A stretch of 64,000 nucleotides of DNA from Magnetococcales bacterium. Lineage in GTDB: Bacteria; Pseudomonadota; Magnetococcia; Magnetococcales; Magnetaquicoccaceae. A program made the translations under genes and the position numbers. This document shows positions 25,662 through 37,418 of the stretch, in pieces (positions within the stretch are counted from its first letter, which is position 1; each line of letters starts with the position of its first letter). The notes beneath the pieces are model-generated. The model was given only the letters and a program-made list of their open reading frames with translations, had not been told where the DNA came from and searched no databases. Location of the stretch: NCBI GenBank assembly GCA_015231375.1, contig JADGBT010000022.1, forward strand, positions 1-64,000, read 5' to 3'.

Positions 25662-26822
25662 CTACACCGACCGCCCATGCTGGCGGGAATACAGGCTCAC
25701 ATGGGCCAGCAGACCCATGGCGATCATCAAGGTGACCATGGAGCTGCCGCCATAGCTGATCAGGGGCAACGGCACGCCCACCACCGGCAGCAATCCCAGC
25801 ACCATCCCGACATTGACCACCACCTGCACCGAAAACAGCATGGTCGCCCCCACCACGGTCAACAGGCCGAAGCGATCATTGGCCATTTCGGCGATCAGCA
25901 GCGCCCGGAGGATCAGCAGGGCGTACAACACCAACAAAGTCACTCCACCCAGAAAACCCCACTCCTCGGCCAGCACCGAAAAAATGAAGTCCGTATGCCG
26001 CTCCGGGAGAAAGTCCAGTTGGCTCTGACTGCCCGCCATGAACCCCTTGCCCGTCACCCCCCCGGAACCCACCGCGATCTTCGACTGGATGATGTGATAT
26101 CCCGAACCCAGCGGATCCCGCTCCGGCGAAAACAAGGTGATGATCCGCTGTTTCTGGTAGGTATGCAACCCGTTCCAGGCCAAGGGCATGGAAGCTCCCA
26201 GCACGATCACCAGGGTGAACAGCACCTTCCAGGAGATTCCGGCCACCACCACGATCGACAGTCCCACCCCGGCCAGCAGCACGGCGGTCCCCAGATCCGG
26301 CTGTTTGATGATGAACGCCATGGGACACAGGATCATCAAAAATGGAACCCCCAGATCCCGCCATCCCAGGGAACCCGCCTTGGCGTGATCGTGGAAATAA
26401 CGGGCCAAGGCCAGAATCAAGGCCACCTTCATCAATTCCGAGGTCTGCAACCGGAAGAAACCCACCTCCAGCCAACGCCGCGCGCCCATGCCCACGCTGC
26501 CCATGATCATGGTGACCGCCAGCAACGTCAGACTGCCGAAATAAAACATGTAAGAGAATCGTCGAAAAATCTTCTCTCCGGCCAGCAAGGCGACCGTGAG
26601 CATGATGCCGATGCCAATCGAGGATTGAATCACCTGGCGCCAAAAAAGCCACAGATTGTTCTCCCCGCCCACCGCCGAATAAAGCACCCCGAAACCAAAA
26701 AAGATGGTCAACAGCAACAGCAGCAACAGGCTCCAGGGAAAACGCCGCAGACGTTCCGTCCACCCCAGGGATGCCGTGCCACCCAGACTCAACCAGGCGT
26801 GACCCGATTCGGATTCGTTCAC
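25662..26822 (-). CDS. rodA: Peptidoglycan glycosyltransferase RodA (SEDS)
   Basis: A 386-residue inner-membrane SEDS protein with ten predicted helices that polymerises glycan strands during elongation together with PBP2. Conserved sequences include the catalytic-Asp loop KQPDLGTAVLL, GSGGVTGKGF, DFLPERHTDFIFSVLAEE, and GVPLPLISYGGSS. It overlaps mrdA by four bases (ATGA), as in many elongasome operons. It is the last gene of the mreB-mreC-mreD-mrdA-rodA series; lpxD starts 107 bases downstream on the same strand. Confidence 0.95.
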   Translation of the reverse strand: MNESESGHAWLSLGGTASLGWTERLRRFPWSLLLLLLLTIFFGFGVLYSAVGGENNLWLFWRQVIQSSIGIGIMLTVALLAGEKIFRRFSYMFYFGSLTLLAVTMIMGSVGMGARRWLEVGFFRLQTSELMKVALILALARYFHDHAKAGSLGWRDLGVPFLMILCPMAFIIKQPDLGTAVLLAGVGLSIVVVAGISWKVLFTLVIVLGASMPLAWNGLHTYQKQRIITLFSPERDPLGSGYHIIQSKIAVGSGGVTGKGFMAGSQSQLDFLPERHTDFIFSVLAEEWGFLGGVTLLVLYALLILRALLIAEMANDRFGLLTVVGATMLFSVQVVVNVGMVLGLLPVVGVPLPLISYGGSSMVTLMIAMGLLAHVSLYSRQHGRSV

Positions 26823-28633
26823 GCACCGCTCCCGTATTTGGTGAAATATCGATCCATCACCCGTTTGGCCACCGGGGCCGCCGCCGAACCGCCATGCCCG
26901 CCGTGTTCCACGATGACCGACACAGCGATCTTCGGCCGGTCCAAAGGCGCGTAACAGACGAACAGGGCGTGATCCTGCAATTTTTCGTTGGTGGATTTGA
27001 TGATCTGGCCACTCTTTTCACGGCGATGACGGGCCACCTGGGAGGTGCCGGTTTTGCCGGCCACCCGGATGCCGCCTTCGGGACGGGCCTTGGCCGCCGT
27101 TCCGGTGGGATCATGCACCACGGCTTCCAGCCCCTGACGCAGCAATTCCAAATGGTGCGCGGAGAAATGATTGCGGACCATCACATCCGGAACCTGACCC
27201 GGTTCCAGTTTGAGCAGCGACGGACGATACACCGTGCCTCCATTGGCCACGGTGGCGATCATGGAGGCCAGTTGCAACGGCGTGGTCAACACATACCCCT
27301 GGCCGATGCCGGTGATCAGGGTCTCTCCCGGATACCAGGAGGCTTTGAACATCTTGCGTTTCCAGGCGCGGGAGGGAATCAGACCGGCCCGTTCGGAATC
27401 CAAATCCACACCGGTCACCCCTCCCAGTCCCATTTTGTGGGCCTGCCGCTCGATGGCGTCGATGCCGAGACGTTCCGCCAGCTTGTAGAAAAAAACATCA
27501 CACGACTGGGTGAGCGCCTGGATCAGGTTCACGCTGCCATGACCGTGACGCCGCCAGCAATAGAAGCGCTGCTCCTCCTTGAGCAGAAATCCACCGCAAT
27601 GGACCTGTTCTTTGGGATCCAGTTTGCCGGTGGCCAGACCCGCCAGGGCGACCACGATCTTGAAGGTGGAACCCGGAGGATACTGTCCCTGGTGGGCCTT
27701 GTTGATCAGTGGCCGGTCGGGATCGGTACTCAACGCCTGCCACTGGGCATGGGTAAAGCCGCGAATGAACTGGTTGGGGTTGTAACTGGGGGTGCTGACC
27801 ATGGCCAGAATCTCACCGGTGTTCGGATCCATCGCTACCACCGAACCGGTCTCTTCGCCCATGGCCTCCTGGGCCTCTTTTTGCAAATCGAAATCGATGG
27901 ATAAACGCAGATCCTCGCCGGACTCCGGGGGATTGCGGTGCAGTTCCCGCACATGCCGCCCGACCGCGTTGACCTCCATTTCCAACACCCCTTCCCGCCC
28001 CCTCAGCAACTCCTCGAAGTGCTGCTCCACACCGCTTTTGCCCACCAGATCCCCGGAACGAAACGTGATCCGGGAGAGCCGTTTGCGATCCCCGTCGCTC
28101 GGCTCCCCGAGATAACCCAGAATGTGACAGGCCAAGGCGTCATAGGGATAATAGCGCACCGACTGGCTTTGCAGATCCAGACCGGGAAACTCGTGAATGC
28201 GCACCTCGATGCTGCTCACCTCCTCCCAACTCAGGTGGGATTTGACGCGCAACGGCAAAAACGACCGTTGCCGTCTGGCCTGCTGCAACAGGTGTTTGAT
28301 CTCCTCTTCCGACAAGTCGATATGCCGACTGAGCCGCTTGAACAGCATGCGCAGCGAACCGGCCAGTTCCGGCACCACCACCACCTCGAAATCGGGACTG
28401 TTTTCCACCAACGCCCGGTTTTCGCGATCGAAGATCCGGCCCCGTGGGGCGAAGATGGGTTTGAGGCTGATGCGGTTGTCCTCGGCCAGAGTACGGTACT
28501 CTCCACCCCGCATCACCTGCAAATGGAACAGACGCCCGCCCAGCACCAGAAAACCCGCTCCGAGGCAACCGCCCACCAGCAGCAACCGTCGCCTGGCATC
28601 GCCCCGGAACTGTTCCCGGTCATCGTCGAGCAT
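26819..28633 (-). CDS. mrdA: Penicillin-binding protein 2 (peptidoglycan transpeptidase)
   Basis: A 604-residue class B PBP anchored by one N-terminal helix (LLLVGGCLGAGFLVLGG). The pedestal domain follows, then the transpeptidase domain with the acylation motif STFK in YPPGSTFK, SCD in TQSCDVFF, and KTGTSQV. It cross-links peptidoglycan in the elongasome and activates RodA. The size is close to E. coli PBP2 (633). It overlaps mreD upstream by 14 bases and rodA downstream by four, so the set is tightly co-translated. Confidence 0.95.
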   Translation of the reverse strand: MLDDDREQFRGDARRRLLLVGGCLGAGFLVLGGRLFHLQVMRGGEYRTLAEDNRISLKPIFAPRGRIFDRENRALVENSPDFEVVVVPELAGSLRMLFKRLSRHIDLSEEEIKHLLQQARRQRSFLPLRVKSHLSWEEVSSIEVRIHEFPGLDLQSQSVRYYPYDALACHILGYLGEPSDGDRKRLSRITFRSGDLVGKSGVEQHFEELLRGREGVLEMEVNAVGRHVRELHRNPPESGEDLRLSIDFDLQKEAQEAMGEETGSVVAMDPNTGEILAMVSTPSYNPNQFIRGFTHAQWQALSTDPDRPLINKAHQGQYPPGSTFKIVVALAGLATGKLDPKEQVHCGGFLLKEEQRFYCWRRHGHGSVNLIQALTQSCDVFFYKLAERLGIDAIERQAHKMGLGGVTGVDLDSERAGLIPSRAWKRKMFKASWYPGETLITGIGQGYVLTTPLQLASMIATVANGGTVYRPSLLKLEPGQVPDVMVRNHFSAHHLELLRQGLEAVVHDPTGTAAKARPEGGIRVAGKTGTSQVARHRREKSGQIIKSTNEKLQDHALFVCYAPLDRPKIAVSVIVEHGGHGGSAAAPVAKRVMDRYFTKYGSGA

Positions 28634-29126
28634 GGGGTTCCTCCAACCAGGATTGATGGATCGTGACCAGCAGATGGATCACCATGGGCGCGATCAAGAC
28701 GGTCGCCACGGGGCGTCCCGTGAGCAAAGGCCAGCGGGCCGCCGATCCCCACTTCATGGCGGCCAGGGCCAACTGGATCCCCTCGGCCAGACAGACGAAA
28801 AACAGCAGCACGAACAGCAGATAGAAAAAATCGATCGAACGGATCAACCGACCAAAACGACCGATCAGCAGCACCAGGATGATATTCGAGACCGCGTTCA
28901 ATCCCAAAGGCGCGCCGGACACCACGTCCACCAGCAGACCGGAGAGCAAAGCCAGGATGGGACCGCAACGGTCGGGACGGTAAAGACGCCAGTAGAACAG
29001 ACCAATCAGAACCAGATCCGGTCGGAAGACCGACCAGGCGGCAAAGGGCAAGGCCATTTCCTGGACCACGGCCGCCATGAAGATGGTCATGGCCGGAAGC
29101 CAAGGAATCAGCAGGGAGACCATCAT
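28620..29126 (-). CDS. mreD: Rod shape-determining protein MreD
   Basis: A 168-residue inner-membrane protein with about five or six helices, the usual MreD size and hydropathy. The family phrase FRPDLVLIGLFYWRLYRPDR and the following GLLVDVVSGAPLGLNA are recognisable. MreD links MreC to the elongation machinery. It starts 16 bases after mreC and its end overlaps mrdA. Confidence 0.9.
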   Translation of the reverse strand: MMVSLLIPWLPAMTIFMAAVVQEMALPFAAWSVFRPDLVLIGLFYWRLYRPDRCGPILALLSGLLVDVVSGAPLGLNAVSNIILVLLIGRFGRLIRSIDFFYLLFVLLFFVCLAEGIQLALAAMKWGSAARWPLLTGRPVATVLIAPMVIHLLVTIHQSWLEEPHARR

Positions 29127-29142
29127 GGCATCGTGACGCGCC

Positions 29143-30006
29143 TCACGGAGCCGTAGAGGGGGAGTCGGACGAACGGGTCGCCAATGGCAGCATCAGATAA
29201 GCCTCCTCGATCCGGTCGAAATCGACCATGGGTTGCACCTTGGCCTCGCGGAACAGTCCTTCCCGGCCCGGTTCCAAGGTGACCACCTTGCCCACCACGA
29301 GTCCTTTGGGGAAAATCCCTCCGGTTCCGGAGGTGACCACCAGATCCCCGATCACCACATCGGCATCTTTGGGGAGGTATTCCAGGTTGAGCCGGGTGGT
29401 GTTCTGACCCGCAGAGACGGCCTTGACGCGCGAGCGTTGAATCAGCACCGGAACACGGGAGTTGAGATCCAGCAGGGAGATCACCAGGGAAGCGGTGTCG
29501 GAGGCGCGCACCACCCGACCGACCAAGCCTTCGGGCACGGTCACCGGGGCATTGACGATCACCCCGTCCCGACGGCCGGCGTCCAGGATGTAGGAGCGGG
29601 CGAAGGCCGAGGAGGAGTCGCCCACCACCCGGACCGCCAGGGCGCGAAAGGCGGAATCGGGACGCATCTGGAGCAGGGATTTGAGCCGATGATTTTCTTG
29701 TTCCAGCTCTTCCAGGCGGATGCCGAGGGGACGCAGACGTTCCAGTTCGGCCTTGTATTGACGGTTTTCCCGATCCAGCCGGGAGAGTTCGGACATGCGG
29801 TCCTGGAACCGTTCGATGGTGGAAACCGGACGGGAGAGCAGGGATTGCGCGCTTCCGGTGATTTGCAGAATGGCTTCGCGAATGCCGTGCCGATCCCCCG
29901 AGACCGTGCCACCGGCCATCAGGAGCAGAAAAAAAGCGACCATCAGGGTAATAAAAACCGAGATGGCGTTCCGGTATTCTCTCAGGAGCACCAGGAAAGC
30001 GGTCAT
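29143..30006 (-). CDS. mreC: Rod shape-determining protein MreC
   Basis: A 287-residue bitopic membrane protein. One N-terminal helix (VFITLMVAFFLLLMAGG) is followed by a periplasmic coiled coil (about 60-115, RLDRENRQYKAELERLRPL) and a double beta-barrel domain with VPEGLVGRVV, DLNSRVPVLIQRS and VTSGTGGIFPKGLVVGKV. MreC filaments activate PBP2-RodA. It follows mreB by 29 bases. Confidence 0.93.
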   Translation of the reverse strand: MTAFLVLLREYRNAISVFITLMVAFFLLLMAGGTVSGDRHGIREAILQITGSAQSLLSRPVSTIERFQDRMSELSRLDRENRQYKAELERLRPLGIRLEELEQENHRLKSLLQMRPDSAFRALAVRVVGDSSSAFARSYILDAGRRDGVIVNAPVTVPEGLVGRVVRASDTASLVISLLDLNSRVPVLIQRSRVKAVSAGQNTTRLNLEYLPKDADVVIGDLVVTSGTGGIFPKGLVVGKVVTLEPGREGLFREAKVQPMVDFDRIEEAYLMLPLATRSSDSPSTAP

Positions 30007-30035
30007 GAAACAACCTTAGAATTCAAAAAGATGGG

Positions 30036-31079
<1,044 letters not shown>

Positions 31080-31252
31080 CTATGAAAAATTCTCATCTTC
31101 GCCGCATGGCGCGTCATCGACGCCACGATCATCCATTGACCAAGGCTCCCGACCGGTCACATCCTACACGGGCAAACCGGTGATTGTCACCCCATCCCCT
31201 TGGTCTTGCGGAGTCCGCCCGCCCATTTTTTCTACCACTTCGGAACGCACAC

Positions 31253-33964
31253 ATGGCCCCCATCCGAACCATGACGCCTTCGTTCAACAAAGAAGAGATC
31301 CTGGATCTCACCGCCCTGGATGAACAGATCCACCGCATCCACGACGGCTCCACCCCTTTGACCGATGAGCAACGCAGCGCCATTCTCCCGGTATTGCGCA
31401 CCGCCATGAGCGCCGGGCGGGAGCAATTGCACCAGAATCACCTGGCCGGCGCAAGCGGACAGTTCATTGTCCAGGGACACACCCTGCTGGCGGATGCCAT
31501 CTTGCAACGCATCCACGCCCTGGTGGTCGCCGGACACGAAAACCATGAACCGTTCTGTCTGGCCGCCACCGGCGGATACGGACGACGGGATCTGGCTCCC
31601 TACTCCGACATCGATCTGCTGTTCATCGTCCCCGACAACCATGGCGACCAACTCCCCCTCGTGGAACGGATGCTCTACGTGCTTTGGGATATCGGCATGG
31701 ATGTGGGCCACGCGGTGCGAACCGTGGAGGAGTGTGTGCAACAGGCGCGCCAAGAATTGCAGATTCTCACCTCGATGCTGGAGTCAAGATTTCTGGCTGG
31801 AAATCATACCCTTTTCTCCCACTATCGCACCACCTTGTTCGAGCACGCCCTGCTTAACGATCCGTTGAGTTTCCTGCGCGCCAAGCTTTTGGAGCAGAGC
31901 AAGCGTCATGAACGGTTCGGTGCGTCGCTTTACTATCTTGAACCCAACATCAAGGAAAATCCGGGAGGATTGCGGGATCTGCACACCTTTGCCTGGATTT
32001 CCAAATATCGCTATCAGGTGCCCCGCATCCAGGATCTGATTCCCATGGGAATCATTACCTTGGAGGAATTCAATAATTTTAAGAGTTGTCGCGCCTTCCT
32101 GCGTCGGGTGCGCAACGCGCTCCACTATCGGGCCGGTCGCCGGGACGACCGCTTGACCTTCGCCCATCAGGTGACCATCGCCAAGGAATTCGGCTATCAG
32201 GATCTGCCCGGTATGCTGGCCGTGGAGCAGTTCATGCGCCGCTATTACCGGGTGGCGCGTCGGGTGGGACATCTCTCCTGGATCTTTTTGCGCAAGTATC
32301 AAGACGAACACCGGGAAGTGCTGGTCTGGGACCGGCGCCATCTGGAGGATACCTTCGAGGTGGCCGGCGGCAAGATCACCGTCACCTCGCCGGAGGCCTT
32401 CGTCCAGAAACCGATCCGCATCATGCGACTGTTCGAAGTGGCGCAGCGCAATCTGCTGTCGATCCATCCCGACACCATGCGCCTGATCACCCGCAATCTC
32501 CATTTGATCAACCGGGAGTTCCGCGCCGATCCCCGCATCACCGCCATTTTTCTGCAACTGCTCAACGGCAAGCGGGCGGTGGCCTGGGTGCTGCGGCGCA
32601 TGAACGACGCCGGCGTGCTGGGACGCTACATCCCGGAGTTCGGACGCATCATCGGTCAGACCCAACACGACATGTATCACGTCTTCACCGTGGACGAACA
32701 TACCATCCTGGCCGTGGAGTCGCTGCGGCACATCGGCTCGGGCAAATTCTCCCAGGAGTTGCCGATCGCCACCCAACTGATGCAAAAACTCAACAATCCG
32801 GCGGTGCTGTACCTGGCGGTGCTGTTTCACGACATCGCCAAGGGGCTGGGTTCGGGCCATCAGATCCGTGGCGCGGTGATCGCCCGCAACATCTGCGAAC
32901 GGATGGCGCTGCCCTCCAACGACGTGGAGATGATCGCCTGGCTGGTGGAAAATCACCTCATCTTCTCCCGCACCGCCTTCCGCCGCGACATCAACGATCC
33001 GGAAACCCTGGCCTCCTTCGCCAAACAGATCGGCACCGTGCGCAAACTGAACATGCTGGTGCTGCTGACCGTGGCCGACATCCGCGCCGTGGGTCCGGGA
33101 GTATGGAACCAGTGGAAAGGCAATCTGCTGCGCCAACTCTACGAACGCAGCCTCGACACCCTGGACAAGGGGATCATCTTCACCCCCGAGGAGATCGCCC
33201 TGCGGGCCGCCACCCTCAAGGAAGCCACGTTCAACATTCTGTCCAACGAGCACGATCCCGAACAGGTGCGACGCCATCTCGACCGCTTCTATCCGGACTA
33301 TTTCACCCACTACGACCCGGACATGCTGGCGGAACACTTCGTGGCCCTGCAATCCGTGGAGGATCACCCCCTGGTGATCGTCTTCAAGCAGGTGCCGAAG
33401 ATCAACGCCACCCGCATGCTGGTCTACACCCCGGACCATCCCGGACTGATGGCCCGCATCTCGGGAAGTCTGGCGGCGGCTGGCGCCAACATCCTGTCGG
33501 CGGACATCACCACCACCAAAGACGGCATGGCCCTGGACACCTTCATCATCCAGACCCAAAACGGCGAACCCATCGAAACCGCCGAGCGGCAGGAGCGCAT
33601 CGAAACCACCCTGACCCAGGTGCTGGAAGGCAAACTCCGGCCCAGCATTCTCCTGGCCAATCCCCCGCCGAGCCGCTTGCGTCGCCAGCCGTTCGAAATC
33701 TCCTTCTCCCTGGAGGTGGACGAGTCACTGGATACCTTCACGGTCATCGAGATCACCTCCCTCGACCGTCCGGGTCTGCTGTTCGCCATCACCTGGGTGT
33801 TGCAAAACCAGGGCGTGCAGATCCGTGCGGCCAAGATCGCCACCTACGGCGAACGGGTGGTGGATGTCTTCTACTTGCGGGACATGTTCGGCCTGAAACT
33901 CGATCCGCGCAAACTCAATACGGTCTCGAAGCTGTTGCAACAGGCGGTGGACAAACTGGAATAA
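31253..33964 (+). CDS. glnD: PII uridylyltransferase/uridylyl-removing enzyme GlnD
   Basis: A 903-residue bifunctional nitrogen-status sensor that uridylylates and deuridylylates PII in response to glutamine. Domains in order are a nucleotidyltransferase with GGYGRRDLAPYSDIDLLFI (catalytic GG and DxD), a helical linker, an HD hydrolase with LAVLFHDIAKGLGSGH and two C-terminal ACT domains (about 730 and 835) that bind glutamine. The ATG at 31253 (MAPIRTM) is the best start; the reading frame is open further upstream. It is the only direct nitrogen-control gene in the window and lies divergent to mreB. Confidence 0.94.
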   Translation: MAPIRTMTPSFNKEEILDLTALDEQIHRIHDGSTPLTDEQRSAILPVLRTAMSAGREQLHQNHLAGASGQFIVQGHTLLADAILQRIHALVVAGHENHEPFCLAATGGYGRRDLAPYSDIDLLFIVPDNHGDQLPLVERMLYVLWDIGMDVGHAVRTVEECVQQARQELQILTSMLESRFLAGNHTLFSHYRTTLFEHALLNDPLSFLRAKLLEQSKRHERFGASLYYLEPNIKENPGGLRDLHTFAWISKYRYQVPRIQDLIPMGIITLEEFNNFKSCRAFLRRVRNALHYRAGRRDDRLTFAHQVTIAKEFGYQDLPGMLAVEQFMRRYYRVARRVGHLSWIFLRKYQDEHREVLVWDRRHLEDTFEVAGGKITVTSPEAFVQKPIRIMRLFEVAQRNLLSIHPDTMRLITRNLHLINREFRADPRITAIFLQLLNGKRAVAWVLRRMNDAGVLGRYIPEFGRIIGQTQHDMYHVFTVDEHTILAVESLRHIGSGKFSQELPIATQLMQKLNNPAVLYLAVLFHDIAKGLGSGHQIRGAVIARNICERMALPSNDVEMIAWLVENHLIFSRTAFRRDINDPETLASFAKQIGTVRKLNMLVLLTVADIRAVGPGVWNQWKGNLLRQLYERSLDTLDKGIIFTPEEIALRAATLKEATFNILSNEHDPEQVRRHLDRFYPDYFTHYDPDMLAEHFVALQSVEDHPLVIVFKQVPKINATRMLVYTPDHPGLMARISGSLAAAGANILSADITTTKDGMALDTFIIQTQNGEPIETAERQERIETTLTQVLEGKLRPSILLANPPPSRLRRQPFEISFSLEVDESLDTFTVIEITSLDRPGLLFAITWVLQNQGVQIRAAKIATYGERVVDVFYLRDMFGLKLDPRKLNTVSKLLQQAVDKLE

Positions 33965-34047
33965 ACCCGCCGACGCGGCCATCCAGACACATCACCTTAA
34001 CAGGTCTGTGACCCCCCTGCGACCAAAAACTCTTGTGGAGCCAAAAT

Positions 34048-34875
34048 ATGTTCGTAAAGTTCTGGCTGAAAACCTTGATCACCCGCTACTCCCCCCTGGA
34101 CACCGCCCAGATGCGCGCGTGGCGTCAACTCCAGGATCCCAACTATCAACACGAACGGGACAAACATCCCGTGCGCAACAAACATCACGCCAAGGGCGGC
34201 TGGAAAAGCCACGCGGAATCCGGCATCCTCTACCGGGATTACGCCGACTACGAAGAGTACCTGAACCACCAGAAGGCCAAATGGAGCGAAATGCTCACCA
34301 TCAAGGGCGGCCTGGGACAAAAGGAGCTGTACGACTATCGCCTGCGGTTTTTCAGACGCTTCCGCATGCTGCCGGGCCTGCTCAAACCGGAGGCCAGAAT
34401 CCTGTGCATGGGCGCCCGTCAGGGCACCGAGGTGGAAGTGCTGCGGGATCTCGGTTTCCCGAACGCCCAGGGCATCGACTTGAACCCCGGTCCGGAAAAT
34501 CCTTTTGTCAGGAAGGGAGACTTCATGCACCTGGAAGAAGCGGATCGCAGCCTGGACATGGTCTATTCCAACTGCGTGGACCACGCCTTCGACCTGGACG
34601 CCTATTTCCGGGAACATGCCCGCGCCCTCAAAGAGGACGGCTTCGCCATCTACGACCTCTCCCTGGGAGAGGGACAAACCTCCACCGGCGGCCCCTTCGA
34701 GGCGGTGAACTGGGGACGGGATGAACTGGTGTTGCAGATGCTGCTGAAATATTTCCGTTCCGTGTTCAAGGTGGAACGAGAACCGGGCTGGATGTGGATG
34801 GTGCTCCATGGCACCCACAATGAGGCGCAAATGACGACAAAAAACGCAGAACAGGCTCAATCGAGCCACAAATAG
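34048..34875 (+). CDS. SAM-methyltransferase-like protein
   Basis: A 275-residue protein with a class I methyltransferase-like core. The glycine loop reads ILCMGARQGTEVEVLRDLG, then QGIDLNPGPENPFVRKGDFMHL and MVYSNCVDHAFDLDAYFREHARAL, the usual motifs I to IV. The ~110 N-terminal residues are basic and His/Tyr-rich (NKHHAKGGWKSHAESGILYRDYADYEEYL) and may bind the substrate. Specificity is unknown; similar proteins occur beside glycan genes. The ATG at 34048 follows GGAG by seven bases. It is a stand-alone gene after glnD, with a strong hairpin behind it. Confidence 0.65.
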   Translation: MFVKFWLKTLITRYSPLDTAQMRAWRQLQDPNYQHERDKHPVRNKHHAKGGWKSHAESGILYRDYADYEEYLNHQKAKWSEMLTIKGGLGQKELYDYRLRFFRRFRMLPGLLKPEARILCMGARQGTEVEVLRDLGFPNAQGIDLNPGPENPFVRKGDFMHLEEADRSLDMVYSNCVDHAFDLDAYFREHARALKEDGFAIYDLSLGEGQTSTGGPFEAVNWGRDELVLQMLLKYFRSVFKVEREPGWMWMVLHGTHNEAQMTTKNAEQAQSSHK

Positions 34876-34927
34876 ATTGCAATTTTTGAAAAAATAGCAA
34901 ATACTCCATCCCGCTCGGTACCAGGGA

Positions 34928-34966
34928 CGCTCCTTGCGGCTGTGCTGTCGTCCGCCGCAAGGAGCG
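34928..34966. repeat. 13-bp perfect hairpin between the methyltransferase and kinase genes
   Basis: CGCTCCTTGCGGC (34928-34940) and GCCGCAAGGAGCG (34954-34966) are exact complements with a 13-base loop. There is no T-tract, so an intrinsic terminator is unlikely. It may be an RNA-stability or Rho-associated element for the upstream transcript. Confidence 0.65.
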
Positions 34967-35013
34967 ACCATCCTGCCGATGTCTTTTGTTGACACTCCTC
35001 GGGATCCGTTATC

Positions 35014-37404
35014 ATGCGCACCACGTTCACGCCCCAACGCTGCACAATCCTGCTGCTGACCATCTCCGACACGCCATCCGACCAGAGCGCCTTGCGGACG
35101 CTGCTGTCCCTTCTGAACGTGGAGGTGATCACAGGGGATGCGGCAGGCCAGTTGGAAACGCTGTTGTCCGAGCCTGTGTGCGCGCTGATTCTCCTGGACA
35201 TCCAGACCCCCGGCCAGGACGGACTGGCACTGGTTGACCAGATCCGGGAGAACGAAGCCCACCATTCCACGCCGATTCTCCTGATAACCGACACCTGCCG
35301 GAATCCTGCCCAACCGAGGCTGGAACCACACTCCGTAATCGTGGAATACCTCGAAAAACCGCTGGATCCCGAAAGACTCTCGGCGCGGGTGCAACTGTTT
35401 GTGGAACTGTATCAGGCCCGCGCCGAACGGGATCATCTGCGTCAGGTGTCAAGACATCAGGAAGAACGGCTGAAACTGGCCATGGAAGGCACCAGCGATG
35501 GACTGTGGGACTGGGATCTTCAGACCCATTCGGTCTATTTCAGCCCCCGGTGGGAGACCATGCTGGGTTATTCCCCTGGAGAGATCATCCCCCACATGGA
35601 GTCCCGTCTGCGACTGATCCACCCGGACGACCGGACCAACGTGGAAAAAAACCTGCAACGCCATCTGGGCGGAGAGACGCGGACCTATCAAAGCAGACAC
35701 CGGCTCCGTTCCCGTTCCGGGGAGTGGACCTGGATTCTGGAACGGGCCCGAATCGTGGCGCGTGACGCTGCGGGCAAACCGTCGCGGGTGGTGGGCACCC
35801 AGACCGACATCACCGAAATCAAGCGTCTGCGGGAAGAACTGGATCAATTCTTCGCTCTGACCCCGGACCTGTTGTGCATCGCGAGTGTGGATGGTTTCTT
35901 TCTGCGGCTCAACGCCACCTGGGAGAACACCCTGGGATATTCGGTGGATGAACTCATGTCCCGCCCCTACATCGAATTCGTGCATCCGGACGACCGGGCC
36001 GCCACAGGGGGGGCGGCGCAGATTCTGATCAACCACAAACCGATCTACAATTTCACCAACCGCTATCGCCACCGGGATGGAGGATATCGCTGGTTGGAGT
36101 GGCGTTCCCGCCCCATGGGCAAGACCATCTACGCCGTGGCCCGCGACATCACCAGCCACAAGCATACCGAAGAGACCCTGCGCGCCCAGCGGGAGGCGCT
36201 GATCCAGGCCAGGATGGAGGCCGAAACCGCCAGTCGGGCCAAAAGCGAATTTCTGGCCACCATCAGCCACGAAATCCGCACGCCCATGAACGTGGTGCTG
36301 GGCATGTCCGAAATGCTGCTGGAAACCGATCTGTCGGCACAACAACTCCATTATGCCCAGACCGTGTACCATTCGGGCAAAGCGCTGATGGGGGTGATCA
36401 ACGATGTGCTGGACTTCTCCCAGATCGAGTCCGGACGCCTCACCCTGAACACCGTTCCGTTCTCCCCGCGTCTGCTGGTGGAACAGACCGTCCAACTGCT
36501 GCGCCAAACCGCCGCAGAAAAAGGACTTACCTTGCAAAAGAACCTCTCCGCCGAGGTTCCCGAACGGCTGCCGGGAGATCCGGATCGGGTCCGCCAGGTG
36601 CTGACCAATCTGCTCGGCAACGCCCTCAAGTTCACCGGTCGGGGGGGGATCGAGGTCACCCTTTCCATGGTCCCCGACGCCCGCGACACGATGCTGTTCA
36701 CGGTGTCCGATTCAGGAATCGGTATCTCTCAGGAACAGATGGATCACATCTTCGAACAGTTCACCCAGGGAGATACGGGCAAAACACGACGCTACGGGGG
36801 CACCGGTCTCGGACTCTCCATCTCCCGGCGTTTGGTCGAAATGATGGGAGGACGCATCTGGGTGGAGAGCCGACTGGGCGTGGGCAGCACCTTCAGTTTC
36901 ACCCTGCCCGCGCGCGCGGACCACTCCCCGGCCCATCCGAACCCACGCCAATCCCGCCCCTCCGACCAACCGCCGGCATCACAAGAATCATCGGAAACGC
37001 CAACGCTGCGCGTTCTGCTGGCCGAGGATGTCGAGGAGAACCGGATCCTCTTTGAAGCCTATCTGATGGACAGCCCCTATCAACTGGTGCTGGTGGAAGA
37101 CGGGGTGGAGGCGGTGGAACACTTCAAGAATGGCGGGTTCGACGTGGTGATCATGGATGTCCAGATGCCCCGGATGGACGGATACACGGCCATTCGCCTG
37201 ATGCGTCAATGGGAACAGGAACACGCCTGGATACCCGTCCCCATCCTCATCCTGACCGCCCATGACCAGGGCAACAAGGAGCTCGAAGCGTGCCGCCAAG
37301 CCGGAAGCGACCGGCTTCTCGCCAAACCCATCGGCAAGAAGGGTCTGCTGGAGGCACTCCAGCAGATTGTCGAAGCGCGCGCTCCGCAGATCATCCCGCC
37401 GTAA
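35014..37404 (+). CDS. Soluble hybrid histidine kinase (REC-PAS-PAS-HK-REC)
   Basis: A 796-residue cytoplasmic sensor without membrane helices. An N-terminal receiver (about 5-125) has a probable phospho-Asp in ILLDIQTPG. Two PAS domains follow, one with [16 protein letters not shown] and another with [16 protein letters not shown]. The HisKA phospho-acceptor lies in [10 protein letters not shown] (about 419). ATPase motifs are [15 protein letters not shown] and GGTGLGLSI. The C-terminal receiver has LLAEDVEEN and [11 protein letters not shown] (Asp about 713). Its kinase and receiver modules are very close to those of the kinase at 44776, so the two are paralogues bracketing the cytochrome operon. 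It converges with the sigma-54 activator gene 14 bases away. Confidence 0.92.
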   Translation: MRTTFTPQRCTILLLTISDTPSDQSALRTLLSLLNVEVITGDAAGQLETLLSEPVCALILLDIQTPGQDGLALVDQIRENEAHHSTPILLITDTCRNPAQPRLEPHSVIVEYLEKPLDPERLSARVQLFVELYQARAERDHLRQVSRHQEERLKLAMEGTSDGLWDWDLQTHSVYFSPRWETMLGYSPGEIIPHMESRLRLIHPDDRTNVEKNLQRHLGGETRTYQSRHRLRSRSGEWTWILERARIVARDAAGKPSRVVGTQTDITEIKRLREELDQFFALTPDLLCIASVDGFFLRLNATWENTLGYSVDELMSRPYIEFVHPDDRAATGGAAQILINHKPIYNFTNRYRHRDGGYRWLEWRSRPMGKTIYAVARDITSHKHTEETLRAQREALIQARMEAETASRAKSEFLATISHEIRTPMNVVLGMSEMLLETDLSAQQLHYAQTVYHSGKALMGVINDVLDFSQIESGRLTLNTVPFSPRLLVEQTVQLLRQTAAEKGLTLQKNLSAEVPERLPGDPDRVRQVLTNLLGNALKFTGRGGIEVTLSMVPDARDTMLFTVSDSGIGISQEQMDHIFEQFTQGDTGKTRRYGGTGLGLSISRRLVEMMGGRIWVESRLGVGSTFSFTLPARADHSPAHPNPRQSRPSDQPPASQESSETPTLRVLLAEDVEENRILFEAYLMDSPYQLVLVEDGVEAVEHFKNGGFDVVIMDVQMPRMDGYTAIRLMRQWEQEHAWIPVPILILTAHDQGNKELEACRQAGSDRLLAKPIGKKGLLEALQQIVEARAPQIIPP

Positions 37405-37418
37405 CGACCCGTATTTCC

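Noticed and set aside
25572-26954. A 460-codon plus-strand frame opposite rodA
   Set aside because: Low-complexity His/Gln-rich product antisense to a clear SEDS protein.
31784-33559. A 591-codon minus-strand frame opposite glnD
   Set aside because: It lies wholly inside glnD, whose domains are all clear; composition (Gln/His/Gly-rich) is that of antisense translation.
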